The notes under the pieces: model-generated | Told to the model about the DNA's origin: nothing | Databases searched by the model: none | Seen by the model: only the letters and a program-made list of their open reading frames with translations | Source of the DNA: Limisalsivibrio acetivorans | Lineage (GTDB): Bacteria; Chrysiogenota; Deferribacteres; Deferribacterales; Geovibrionaceae | Length of the DNA: 64,000 bases | Direction of reading: 5' to 3' | Assembly: GCF_000421105.1 (NCBI RefSeq) | Contig: NZ_ATWF01000001.1 | Span: forward strand, 177,987-241,986 | Made by a program: the position numbers and the translations under genes | Part shown: piece by piece, positions 9,092 through 17,295 of the stretch | How positions within the stretch are numbered: position 1 is the first letter of the stretch | How the letters are laid out: each line of letters opens with the position of its first letter

Positions 9092-9565
9092 ATGGCGGTA
9101 CTCAGGGAAGGAAGATACAGCGGTCAGGGACTGAAATTTGCAGTCGTGGCCGGAAGGTTCAACGATTTCATAACAAAAAGCCTCATCGGCGGAGCGGTGG
9201 ATGCCCTTGTGCGTCACGATACGGCCGATGATGATATAGAGGTCTTCAAGGTTCCCGGAGCCTTTGAGATTCCCCTTCTCGCCCATAAGCTTGCAAAAAG
9301 CGGGCGTTACGATGCGGTTATCACCGTGGGTGCTGTTATCCGAGGTTCCACACCCCATTTCGATTACGTCTCAGCTGAGGTTTCAAAGGGCGTTGCGAAG
9401 GCCTCCTACGATTCCGGCGTTCCGGTGATCTTCGGTGTTTTAACCACCGACACCATCGAACAGGCTGTGGAAAGAGCCGGCACAAAGAGTGGAAACAAGG
9501 GGGCCGAGGCGGCCATGTCCGCCCTTGAGATGGTTAACCTCCTTAAGGATGCAGACCTTGCCTGA
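9092..9565 (+). CDS. ribH: 6,7-dimethyl-8-ribityllumazine synthase
   Basis: A 157-residue lumazine synthase, the penultimate enzyme of riboflavin synthesis, which condenses the RibD and RibB products. Conserved segments include [16 protein letters not shown] near the N-terminus, [30 protein letters not shown] and the [11 protein letters not shown] stretch; the phosphate-binding and general acid-base residues lie in these. AGGAGG just before the ATG gives a strong ribosome site. Its end overlaps nusB by 17 bp. Confidence 0.96.
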   Translation: MAVLREGRYSGQGLKFAVVAGRFNDFITKSLIGGAVDALVRHDTADDDIEVFKVPGAFEIPLLAHKLAKSGRYDAVITVGAVIRGSTPHFDYVSAEVSKGVAKASYDSGVPVIFGVLTTDTIEQAVERAGTKSGNKGAEAAMSALEMVNLLKDADLA

Positions 9566-10016
9566 TAAACGTTTTCGAAGCAGAAGCAGGGCGAGGGAAT
9601 ACGCCTTTCAGATGATGTACCGTTACTGCATGACCGGAGAGGACGCACAGTCGATTCCCTCTACCTTTTGGGAACCCCTTGGAGAGGTGAAGAGTGAGCA
9701 GCGTGAGTTCGCCGATACACTCTTCCAGGGTGCTTCAGAGAAGGTGGAGGAGCACAACGTGATGATCGAGGAGTTCCTGCGGGAAGGCTGGAACTACGAC
9801 CGTCTTGGGGAAATAGAGAAGAACGCCCTACGGCTTGGCATATACGAGCTGTTTCTGGGTGAATCCCCCTACTATGCAGTGGTTAATGACTACGTCTCCA
9901 TTTCCAAGAAATACGGTGATGACGGCATAGCGTCCCTCGTAAACGGGATGCTTGAGAATATACGCAAAACATACAAGCTTACGGACGGTGAGGATGCTGC
10001 CCAGAAAGAAGGTTAA
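9549..10016 (+). CDS. nusB: Transcription antitermination factor NusB
   Basis: A 155-residue all-helical RNA-binding protein that acts with NusE in rRNA antitermination. The N-terminal [19 protein letters not shown] and the C-terminal [26 protein letters not shown] and FVNG-like [10 protein letters not shown] segments are diagnostic. The ATG at 9549 is within ribH; a TTG at 9558, eight bases after AAGGA, is a real alternative. ribH-nusB adjacency is common in bacteria. The 3' end overlaps the next unknown gene by 23 bp. Confidence 0.94.
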   Translation: MQTLPDKRFRSRSRAREYAFQMMYRYCMTGEDAQSIPSTFWEPLGEVKSEQREFADTLFQGASEKVEEHNVMIEEFLREGWNYDRLGEIEKNALRLGIYELFLGESPYYAVVNDYVSISKKYGDDGIASLVNGMLENIRKTYKLTDGEDAAQKEG

Positions 10017-10404
10017 GCTCCATAACAGGAATCTCTTTCCGGCGTTCATCGATTATGATGTTTCAAACCTCAAATGCAGAGGGATGAGCGCAAAGCTCGA
10101 CCTTTTCAGCTACGGCCTTCTCAATGAGGTTCTCTCCTCCGTTTCACCAAAGGAGCTTGAGTTTATAAGAACCGAGGGTCTCTTTATAAAGAAGAACGGG
10201 CTTTTTACCGAGGAGGGCTTCTTTCTCCTTGATTTTGAGAATGTCATGAAAAACCCTGAGCATTTTAAGGAGAAGCTCAGCTCGGCCGGTTTCAGCGAGG
10301 TTTTCTTCGAGGATTCGGCGCGCTTTGATCTTGAGCCCTTCTTTAATAACCTCAAAGGTGTAAGCGTAAGATTGATGGAGTTCGATAATGACCCGTACGG
10401 TTAG
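9994..10404 (+). CDS. Hypothetical protein between nusB and DUF4911 gene
   Basis: A soluble protein of 136 residues that I do not recognise. It is rich in Phe (about 11%), Leu, Glu and Lys, with no signal peptide, membrane segment or cysteine pair apart from a single Cys. The middle (KELEFIRTEGLFIKKNGLFTEEGFFLLDF) looks like an alpha/beta fold. The start at 9994 is chosen because upstream in-frame codons lie inside nusB. It overlaps nusB by 23 bp and the next gene by 17 bp, so translational coupling in the nusB-tldD segment is likely. Base use matches the neighbours, arguing that it is a real native gene. Confidence 0.7.
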   Translation: MLPRKKVKLHNRNLFPAFIDYDVSNLKCRGMSAKLDLFSYGLLNEVLSSVSPKELEFIRTEGLFIKKNGLFTEEGFFLLDFENVMKNPEHFKEKLSSAGFSEVFFEDSARFDLEPFFNNLKGVSVRLMEFDNDPYG

Positions 10405-10636
10405 GGTTCGGTGCGAGGTGGATAAGCGGAATATCCTCCTGTTGAACAGTCTTATAGATTCCTATGAGGGTCTTGCCATTGTCAGAACAGTGGATTCATC
10501 TTCCGGAAGGATGGTTATGTACTCCACCGAGGATGTTTATGAACGTCTCCTCGATGTGATTAACGCCCTTAATAAAGAAGGTATACCAATCAGAAATATT
10601 TCCACAGAACTCAGTGAGGAGATCGACCGTTGGTAG
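10388..10636 (+). CDS. Small DUF4911-like protein
   Basis: An 82-residue protein. The segment DKRNILLLNSLIDSYEGLAIVRTVDSSSGRMVMYSTEDVYERLLDVI resembles DUF4911 proteins, a short family of unknown function; I base this on memory of the conserved EGLAIVRT-D pattern, so it is a moderate call. The predicted beta-alpha-beta-beta-alpha layout resembles a small ACT- or ferredoxin-like fold. It overlaps both neighbours (unknown protein upstream, tldD downstream by 7 bp), so it is translated as part of the same transcript. Confidence 0.65.
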   Translation: MTRTVRVRCEVDKRNILLLNSLIDSYEGLAIVRTVDSSSGRMVMYSTEDVYERLLDVINALNKEGIPIRNISTELSEEIDRW

Positions 10637-11994
10637 ATAACGGCATCCTCCATGAAATAACAAAAAAGCTGGCATCCTGCGGCGATTACGCAGATATATT
10701 CGAAGAGGAAAGCTCCAGATTCTCCGCAGTTTTCGAAAACAGCAGGCTCGACTCCCTTAACAGGGAGGATGATGCAGGCATCGGGCTACGGATAATAAAG
10801 AATGGTAAAACCTACTTCGCCCATACATCCGGTATGGATAGAACATCCATTAATGAGGTTGCGGAAAGGCTTATGGCAGCTGCCGGTAAAGGTGAAGAGA
10901 CGGACTGCGCTTTTTCCACCACCGAATCGGTAAGGTGCTACAGGCTGGATCCCGCAGATACGGATAACGCCCTCAAGGTAGACTACGCCCGCAGGATCGA
11001 AAAAGTGGCCAGAACCGACAGCAGGATTATTCAGGTACGCTCGGTTTATGGTGAGAACAGGCGGCGCATACGTGTGGTGAACTCCCTAGGTGCAGACCGG
11101 AGTGCGGATACATCGCAGGTTACGATGTTTGCCCATGTTTCAGCCGCTTCGGGTGACATCATTCAGACAGGCTTTGAGCCTTACGGCGGCGCCTTCGGTA
11201 TGGAAGGTCTGGAGGGTGTTGATATAGAGGCCCTTGGCGAAACAGCCGCAGGCAGAGCTCTCAGGAACCTTGAGGCGGGGAGCGCACCCGCCGGACGCAT
11301 GCCCGTTATCCTCTCCTCCAGCGCAGGGGGAACCATGGTCCATGAGGCTGTTGGGCACGGGCTTGAGGCGGATCTGGCCGAAGAGGGTATGAGTGTTTAT
11401 CAGGGGCTCATCGGCGAAAAGGTGGCCTCGGATCTTATAACCGTTGTGGATGATGGAACCCTTGAATCTAGAAGGGGCTTCATTCCCTTCGACGATGAGG
11501 GGAGCGACGCCGGACGCACCGTGCTTATTGAGAACGGGATCCTCAAGGGATTCATGAGGGACAGGCTGTATGCTATGAAGACCGGCTCGGCTGTAACCGG
11601 AAACGGAAGGCGTGAAAGCTACAGACACAGGCCGATCGTCCGCATGACCAATACACTGATAGAACCGGGTACAACACCCCCTGAAAGTATCGTCTCCTCC
11701 GTGGACAGAGGCCTCTTTGTGAAGGACATGGGGGGTGGTCAGGTGAATACAGTGACCGGAGACTTCGTCTTCGAGGTAACAGAAGGATATCTCATAGAAG
11801 GGGGGGAGATAGCCTCCCCGGTACGCAATGCCACCCTCATAGGGAACGGCCCTGCGGTTATGAAAAGTATAGATATGGTTGGAAGTGACTTAGGGTTCGG
11901 CATAGGCACATGTGGCAAAGGGGGGCAGGGCGCACCCGTCTCCGATGCACAGCCTACGCTCAGGATACCCGAAATAACAGTTGGCGGTAGATAA
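10630..11994 (+). CDS. tldD: TldD-type metalloprotease
   Basis: A 454-residue member of the TldD/PmbA family, cytosolic zinc proteases that act on unfolded or modified peptides and pair as TldD-TldE. The zinc motif HExxxH is intact at His238-Glu239-His243 in MVHEAVGHGLEADLAEEG, which marks the catalytic TldD type rather than the inactive TldE type. The C-terminal GGGQVNTVTGDFVFEVTEGYLIEGG is also typical. No tldE partner is adjacent in this window. The start is TTG at 10630, overlapping the previous stop. Confidence 0.92.
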   Translation: MVDNGILHEITKKLASCGDYADIFEEESSRFSAVFENSRLDSLNREDDAGIGLRIIKNGKTYFAHTSGMDRTSINEVAERLMAAAGKGEETDCAFSTTESVRCYRLDPADTDNALKVDYARRIEKVARTDSRIIQVRSVYGENRRRIRVVNSLGADRSADTSQVTMFAHVSAASGDIIQTGFEPYGGAFGMEGLEGVDIEALGETAAGRALRNLEAGSAPAGRMPVILSSSAGGTMVHEAVGHGLEADLAEEGMSVYQGLIGEKVASDLITVVDDGTLESRRGFIPFDDEGSDAGRTVLIENGILKGFMRDRLYAMKTGSAVTGNGRRESYRHRPIVRMTNTLIEPGTTPPESIVSSVDRGLFVKDMGGGQVNTVTGDFVFEVTEGYLIEGGEIASPVRNATLIGNGPAVMKSIDMVGSDLGFGIGTCGKGGQGAPVSDAQPTLRIPEITVGGR

Positions 11995-12929
11995 TGGAAA
12001 TGCAGGTAAGCAAAGAATACATGATGACCGATTTGAACAAGAACGTGACCAGAGACGGGAGACCCTTCATCAAAGCCGTTATGGTGGACGAAGAGGGCAC
12101 TCAGTACAACTCTATCATGTTTGACAGCAATAAGCTCGATTTCGAACCCGAGGTAGGGCTTATCGTCCATGTTGAGGGGGGGCTCCAGCAGTATGCGGGT
12201 CAAACCCAGCTCAAAATAAATATGATGCGCCTCTGTGAAGGTGCAGACCCTTCGGACTTTCTTCCCAGAAGCGGGCTCGATGCCGAGGCTATGCTTGAGG
12301 AGCTGAAGCGCATCGTTTATGAGTATGTTAAAACCGACTACCTCACCGCCTTCCTCGACAAATTCTTTGCAGATGAGGAGCTCATGGAGCGTTTCATGAA
12401 GAGCCCCGCCGCAAAGAGTGTGCACCACGCCTACATCAATGGACTCCTAGAACACACACTAAGCGTTACCAAGATCGCTGTGATGATGGGAAGATACTAT
12501 AAGAACAAGGCAAATATTGAACACCTGATCTTCGGCGCACTCTTTCACGACATAGGCAAGATCTACGAGCTTAAAACGGCCCCCGGTTTCGACTACACAG
12601 ATAGCGGCAAGCTCATGGGGCATCTCATACAGGGTATACAGCTCTTCCGCTCCATAGCGGACGGTATCGATAACTTCCCCGATGATGTTAAGGACCTCGT
12701 GTCCCACCTTGTGGCAAGCCATCACGGCTATCTGGAGTTCGGCTCTCCCCAGGTTCCCAAAACCGTTGAGGCGATGATTCTGCACCACATCGATGATATC
12801 GATGCAAAGATGAATACCTTCTACTCTATATTCAACAAAGAGGAAGTGGAAGAGGGGTGGACCTCCTATGACAGGCTCCTTGAGCGTCAGCTATTCAGAC
12901 ATCCTTACAGAAGCGGTGGCGAGAGATAA
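11994..12929 (+). CDS. OB-fold/HD-domain protein, YhaM-like 3'-5' exoribonuclease family
   Basis: A 311-residue protein with an N-terminal OB-type nucleic-acid-binding region (about residues 1-90) and a C-terminal HD phosphohydrolase domain (about 140-300). HD residues are visible: HHAYINGLLEHT, His185-Asp186 in LFHDIGKIYEL, HLVASHHG and ILHHIDDIDAKM. This layout and length match YhaM of Bacillus, a 3'-5' exoribonuclease. Activity on RNA is an inference from the family. The ATG shares its first base with the tldD stop, so it belongs to the same operon; a strong promoter for the next gene follows. Confidence 0.85.
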   Translation: MEMQVSKEYMMTDLNKNVTRDGRPFIKAVMVDEEGTQYNSIMFDSNKLDFEPEVGLIVHVEGGLQQYAGQTQLKINMMRLCEGADPSDFLPRSGLDAEAMLEELKRIVYEYVKTDYLTAFLDKFFADEELMERFMKSPAAKSVHHAYINGLLEHTLSVTKIAVMMGRYYKNKANIEHLIFGALFHDIGKIYELKTAPGFDYTDSGKLMGHLIQGIQLFRSIADGIDNFPDDVKDLVSHLVASHHGYLEFGSPQVPKTVEAMILHHIDDIDAKMNTFYSIFNKEEVEEGWTSYDRLLERQLFRHPYRSGGER

Positions 12930-12959
12930 AAATATTTTCTCCCAAACATCTAAACTTCT

Positions 12960-12988
12960 TTGACAATACGATGTTAGAGGCGTATTCT
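12960..12988 (+). promoter_or_regulatory. Strong sigma-70 promoter just before DUF502 gene
   Basis: Perfect TTGACA at 12960-12965, 17-bp spacer, TATTCT at 12983-12988. The expected start of transcription is near 12995, two bases before the ATG at 12997, and no Shine-Dalgarno sequence lies between, so a leaderless or nearly leaderless mRNA is predicted. Confidence 0.75.
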
Positions 12989-12996
12989 TTCTTAAT

Positions 12997-13650
12997 ATGA
13001 AACGGTTTAGAATCTTTCTCAGAAACGCATTCTTCGCCGGGATACTTGCAACACTCCCCCTGTTTGTAACGTTCTACTTCATCAGGTTTGTGTTTGTTAA
13101 GTTCTCCGGCTTTCTGCTCCCATACTTTGACCTTCTGGTTATAAAGTACGATATCATTGTGCCTCCGTATATTGTTAAGATAATATCCTTTATTGTCATA
13201 CTCATAGCGATCCTGTTCATAGGTCTTTTCGCAAAGAACTATGCGGGAAAAAAGCTTCTCGGAGCCATAGAACAGCTTGTTTCCAAAATCCCCTTTGTTA
13301 AAACAGTGTACGGGGTGATACGCCAGATTGTGGACGCCATATCCACCACAAGCGGAACCAACTTCAAGAAAGTTGTTATGATTGAATACCCTCGCAAAGG
13401 GGTATACAGCCTCGGATTCATAACAAAGGATACATCCGATTTCTTTAATGAGAAGACCGGGGAGCAGAACTACAGTGTTTTTGTCCCCACAACCCCCAAC
13501 CCTACCTCTGGTTTCATACTTATTGTTCCGGAGTCAGAGGTCTTTGAGCTTAATATAACCATAGATGAGGGGATCAAGTACGTTATCTCCGCCGGTCTCC
13601 TAGAGCCTGTACATAAGAATGTATCTGTGGAAAGGATCGATGTACACTAA
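12997..13650 (+). CDS. DUF502 family membrane protein
   Basis: A 217-residue protein with two N-terminal membrane segments (about residues 12-35 and 58-80) followed by a soluble beta-rich domain. The conserved DUF502 stretches are seen: GILATLPLFVTF, KIPFVKTVYGVIRQIVDAI, PRKGVYSLGFIT and VPTTPNPTSGF. The family is of unknown function; a role in the inner membrane is all that can be said. Unlike most genes here it has its own consensus promoter and no ribosome-binding site. Its end overlaps the region ahead of aroE. Confidence 0.88.
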   Translation: MKRFRIFLRNAFFAGILATLPLFVTFYFIRFVFVKFSGFLLPYFDLLVIKYDIIVPPYIVKIISFIVILIAILFIGLFAKNYAGKKLLGAIEQLVSKIPFVKTVYGVIRQIVDAISTTSGTNFKKVVMIEYPRKGVYSLGFITKDTSDFFNEKTGEQNYSVFVPTTPNPTSGFILIVPESEVFELNITIDEGIKYVISAGLLEPVHKNVSVERIDVH

Positions 13651-14458
13651 TCTGGGGTTAGTCGGGTATCCTCTATCCCATTCTTTCTCACCCCTTATAC
13701 AGACCTCATTTCTACATAACTCCGGCATTAACGGCGGCTACACATGCTTCGAGGAGAAGAATGCGGACAAGCTTCCCGAGCTTTTCGCCTTCCTGCGCTC
13801 AAAAAACTTCCGTGGAGTAAATGTCACTGTACCGCATAAGGTTGCGGTGCATGATCTCATGGACTCCCTGGACCCGCTGGCCGAGGAAGCAGGGGCTGTT
13901 AACACGGTTCTCTTCGAGGATGGCTCGCTCAAAGGCTTTAATACTGACGTTTATGGATTCGATAAAACCCTTGAACTGGAAGATGTTGCGGTGGACGGGG
14001 CAGATGTGCTCATGCTCGGGTGCGGCGGTGCTGCTACCGCTGTTCTGCTCTCGCTTAAGAAGAAGAGGGGAGTTAATCTCACGGTGCTAAACAGGGATCT
14101 CGAAAAAGCACATAAGGTTTTGAAGTCTCTTAATTTTGACAATGCAGAAATCTCTGATTATAATTACATGAGAAACAAACGTGAGTTTGATGTTATCATA
14201 AATGCAACATCCCTCGGTCTTGACGGAGGGAGCTTTCTTGATATGACAAACATAGGTTGCCGCTCTGCCGCAGTTGATCTTCAGTATAAACCATGGGTAA
14301 CCCCCTTTCTCAAAACATACGAAGGGAGGGGTTGCAAGCTTGTTAACGGCTTTCCTATGCTGGTACATCAGGCGCACAGAGCCTTTTACATATGGACGGG
14401 CGTTAATGCTCCCATACATTTAGCCGATTTAAAAACAAAAACCGGAGCGGATATTTGA
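13640..14458 (+). CDS. aroE: Shikimate dehydrogenase
   Basis: A 272-residue enzyme that reduces 3-dehydroshikimate with NADPH in aromatic amino-acid synthesis. Substrate motifs are intact: YPLSHSFSP near the N-terminus, NVTVPHK with the catalytic lysine, AGAVNTV, NTDVYGF; the cofactor loop is LGCGGAATAVLLSL. The ATG at 13640 puts the N-terminus at the family's usual place (MYTNLGLVGYPLSHS); an in-frame ATG at 13619 inside the DUF502 gene is less likely. No other aro gene is near; pilB follows with a 4-bp overlap. Confidence 0.95.
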   Translation: MYTNLGLVGYPLSHSFSPLIQTSFLHNSGINGGYTCFEEKNADKLPELFAFLRSKNFRGVNVTVPHKVAVHDLMDSLDPLAEEAGAVNTVLFEDGSLKGFNTDVYGFDKTLELEDVAVDGADVLMLGCGGAATAVLLSLKKKRGVNLTVLNRDLEKAHKVLKSLNFDNAEISDYNYMRNKREFDVIINATSLGLDGGSFLDMTNIGCRSAAVDLQYKPWVTPFLKTYEGRGCKLVNGFPMLVHQAHRAFYIWTGVNAPIHLADLKTKTGADI

Positions 14459-16179
14459 ATCCCGGAAGAAAGCCGACCAAACTCGGCAGCATGCTGATTA
14501 AAGAGAATGTCATCACAGAGGAACAGCTGGAAAAAGCCCTCGAACGCCAAATGGGAAGAGGGGGCAGGCTTGGTTCCATCCTCATCGAGCTTGGATATGT
14601 TGATGAACACACCATTGCAAAGCTTCTCAGCAGGCAGTACGGAGTTCCCTATGTTGACCTTGCCGATGTTGAGGTTCAGCAGTCCGCTGTGGACGCCCTT
14701 TCCACCGATCTCTGTAAAAAATACAACGTAGTACCCTTCGCCCGGGAGGGGAAAACCCTTAAGGTCGCCATTACAGATCCCTCTAATGCCTATGCTCTGG
14801 AGGAACTCCGTTTCGTTTCCGGCTTCAATATGGAACCATATGTAACGGTGGAATCCTCCATGGACACCTTCATCAAGAAACGTCAGGAGAAGGACGAGGA
14901 GGAGAGCTCCGAGGATGTTCTGGATGAACTGACCGACTTCGACATGGGTGATCTTGAGATCGAAAGTGCCGAAGAGGCGGATGTAGCCCTTGACCAGCTC
15001 AGAAGGGAGGTGGAGGACACCCCCATTGTTAAGCTGGTTAACCATATCCTTAACGAAGCTGTAAAAACAGGCACATCGGATATACACATCGAGCCTTACG
15101 AGAAGGAGTTCCGTATACGTCTCAGGGTGGACGGCGTTCTCAGGGAGTTCATGAGCCCTCCCAGAAGCGTTAAGGATGCTGTTATCTCCAGACTAAAAAT
15201 CCTCGCAGATCTGGACATTGCGGAGCGAAGATTGCCCCAGGACGGGCGTATAAAGCTTAAGCTCGGTTCGAAAACCGTGGACATGCGTGTCTCGACCCTC
15301 CCCGTCCTGTTTGGTGAAAAAGTGGTTATACGTCTGCTCGATAAGGGGAATCTCCAGCTCGACATGGAGAAGCTCGGATTCGAGGCGGTATCACTTGAAA
15401 GGCTAGTCAGGGCCATCGAAAGTCCCTACGGGATGGTTCTTGTAACAGGGCCCACCGGTTCCGGTAAGTCCACAACGCTCTATTCAGCACTCAGCCGCCT
15501 TAACACAGACGACGTTAATATCATGACCGCCGAGGATCCGGTGGAATACAACATATACGGAATCAACCAGGTACAGATGAAGGAGGATATCGGCCTCAAC
15601 TTCGCAGCCGCCCTTCGCTCCTTCCTCCGTCAAGACCCCGATATCATCATGGTTGGTGAGATACGGGACTACGAAACGGGTGAGATCGCCATTAAAGCAG
15701 CCCTCACAGGTCACCTCGTTCTCTCCACTCTCCATACCAACGATGCGCCAAGTACCGTTAATCGTCTTCTTAACATGGGTATTGAGCCCTTCCTTGTTGC
15801 TTCCTCCACAAACCTTATCCTAGCCCAGCGTCTGGCAAGACGTTTATGCAAGGAGTGCGCCGAAGAGATCGATATGCCCGATGATGCCCTCCTCGGAATC
15901 GGCTTCAAAAAGGATGAACTGGGCACTTTTAAGCCCCAGAAGGGCAAGGGTTGTGACGTATGCGGCGGAACCGGCTACAAGGGGCGTCTCGCATTTTATG
16001 AGGTAATGGAAGTTACAGAAGCGATAAAAGACTGTATACTTAGGGGAGCAAACGCAAGTGAGATAAAGAAAACCGCATTGGCCGAGGGTATGGTTTCCCT
16101 CCGTCGAAGCGGGCTAGAGAAGATAAAGAAGGGGATGACCACCGTTGAGGAAGTTGTAAGGGTTACCTTCGAAGACTGA
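14455..16179 (+). CDS. pilB: Type IV pilus extension ATPase PilB
   Basis: A 574-residue GspE/PilB ATPase that powers pilus assembly. Order of parts: N-terminal MshEN-type domain (KLGSMLIKENVITEEQLEKAL), central N2 domain (SDIHIEPYEKEFRIRLRVDG), then the motor with Walker A GPTGSGKST at residues 332-340, Walker B DPDIIMVGEIRD, and a four-cysteine zinc motif CKEC..CDVCGGTGYKGR typical of GspE/PilB. Start is TTG at 14455 overlapping the aroE stop; coupling explains the weak start. pilT and pilC follow directly. Confidence 0.96.
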   Translation: MNPGRKPTKLGSMLIKENVITEEQLEKALERQMGRGGRLGSILIELGYVDEHTIAKLLSRQYGVPYVDLADVEVQQSAVDALSTDLCKKYNVVPFAREGKTLKVAITDPSNAYALEELRFVSGFNMEPYVTVESSMDTFIKKRQEKDEEESSEDVLDELTDFDMGDLEIESAEEADVALDQLRREVEDTPIVKLVNHILNEAVKTGTSDIHIEPYEKEFRIRLRVDGVLREFMSPPRSVKDAVISRLKILADLDIAERRLPQDGRIKLKLGSKTVDMRVSTLPVLFGEKVVIRLLDKGNLQLDMEKLGFEAVSLERLVRAIESPYGMVLVTGPTGSGKSTTLYSALSRLNTDDVNIMTAEDPVEYNIYGINQVQMKEDIGLNFAAALRSFLRQDPDIIMVGEIRDYETGEIAIKAALTGHLVLSTLHTNDAPSTVNRLLNMGIEPFLVASSTNLILAQRLARRLCKECAEEIDMPDDALLGIGFKKDELGTFKPQKGKGCDVCGGTGYKGRLAFYEVMEVTEAIKDCILRGANASEIKKTALAEGMVSLRRSGLEKIKKGMTTVEEVVRVTFED

Positions 16180-16200
16180 TAAGCTTAAGGAGTGAGTGTT

Positions 16201-17289
16201 ATGTACAGCCTGCAGGAACTGCTTAGCAAGATGATAGAGATCGATGCCAGTGATATGCACATAACCGTGGGAACAACCCCTACCTACAGGGTGAGCGGTG
16301 AGCTTGTCCGTATTGAGGGGGAGCAGTTCAAACCGGCTGAAACAAAACAGCTCTGCTACAGTATCCTCACGGAAAGCCAGAAACAGAGGTTTGAAGAGGA
16401 CTGGGAGCTTGATCTCTCCTTCGGGCTCAAGGGTGTTTCCCGTTTCAGGGCAAACTTCTTCATGCAGAGGGGCGCCGTTGCCGCGGCCTTTCGCCGCATC
16501 CCCTATAAGATCCTCACCTTTGATGAACTCCGGCTCCCGAAGGTTGTAAGCTCCCTATGCGAAAAGTCACGAGGCCTCATCCTTGTAACAGGACCCACAG
16601 GTTCCGGTAAGTCGACCACGCTTGCCTCTATGGTAGATAAGATAAACACAGAAAAACCACACCATATAATTACCATAGAAGACCCCATAGAATACGTGCA
16701 CGTTCATAAAACTTCCACTGTGAACCAGAGGGAGCTCCATGCGGATACCCAGTCATTTAAACATGCGCTTAAGTATCTCCTCCGTCAGGATCCCGATGTT
16801 GCACTAATCGGTGAAATGAGGGACCTTGAGACCATTGAGGCCGCCCTTACCATATCCGAAACAGGACACCTTACCTTCGGTACTCTCCATACGAACAGTG
16901 CCGTGCAGACAATCAACCGTATTATTGATGTTTTCCCCCCGCACCAACAGCCCCAGATCAGGGCACAGCTTTCCTTTGTTCTGGAAGGTGTTATATCCCA
17001 GCAGCTTATCCAGAAAAAGGACGGCAAAGGAAGGGCGCTTGTCTGTGAGGTTATGGTCCCTAACTCCGCAATCCGGAACCTCATACGTGAGGACAAGCTC
17101 CATCAGGTTTATTCGATGATGCAGTCCGGTCAGGCGGAGCACGGCATGCAGACCATGAGCCAGTCTCTTTTTGATGCCTATTCAAAAGGTCATATATCCT
17201 ATGATGATGCGGTGAACAGAGCTGTTTATCCCGATGAGGTTCGGGCACTCATCGATAGAAGCGGCGGCAGAGGCCCGAGAAAGAGGTAA
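16201..17289 (+). CDS. pilT: Type IV pilus retraction ATPase PilT
   Basis: A 362-residue retraction motor for twitching motility and DNA uptake. Visible parts: N-terminal SDMHITVGTTPTYRVSGEL, Walker A GPTGSGKST from residue 131, ASP-box-like DPIEYVHVHKTSTVNQREL, Walker B DPDVALIGEMRD, and the C-terminal AIRNLIREDKLHQVYSMMQSG, which corresponds to the PilT AIRNLIRE motif needed for retraction. The ATG at 16201 is preferred because AAGGAG (16187-16192) is 8 bp upstream; a GTG at 16192 overlaps that site. Confidence 0.97.
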   Translation: MYSLQELLSKMIEIDASDMHITVGTTPTYRVSGELVRIEGEQFKPAETKQLCYSILTESQKQRFEEDWELDLSFGLKGVSRFRANFFMQRGAVAAAFRRIPYKILTFDELRLPKVVSSLCEKSRGLILVTGPTGSGKSTTLASMVDKINTEKPHHIITIEDPIEYVHVHKTSTVNQRELHADTQSFKHALKYLLRQDPDVALIGEMRDLETIEAALTISETGHLTFGTLHTNSAVQTINRIIDVFPPHQQPQIRAQLSFVLEGVISQQLIQKKDGKGRALVCEVMVPNSAIRNLIREDKLHQVYSMMQSGQAEHGMQTMSQSLFDAYSKGHISYDDAVNRAVYPDEVRALIDRSGGRGPRKR

Positions 17290-17295
17290 TAGATA

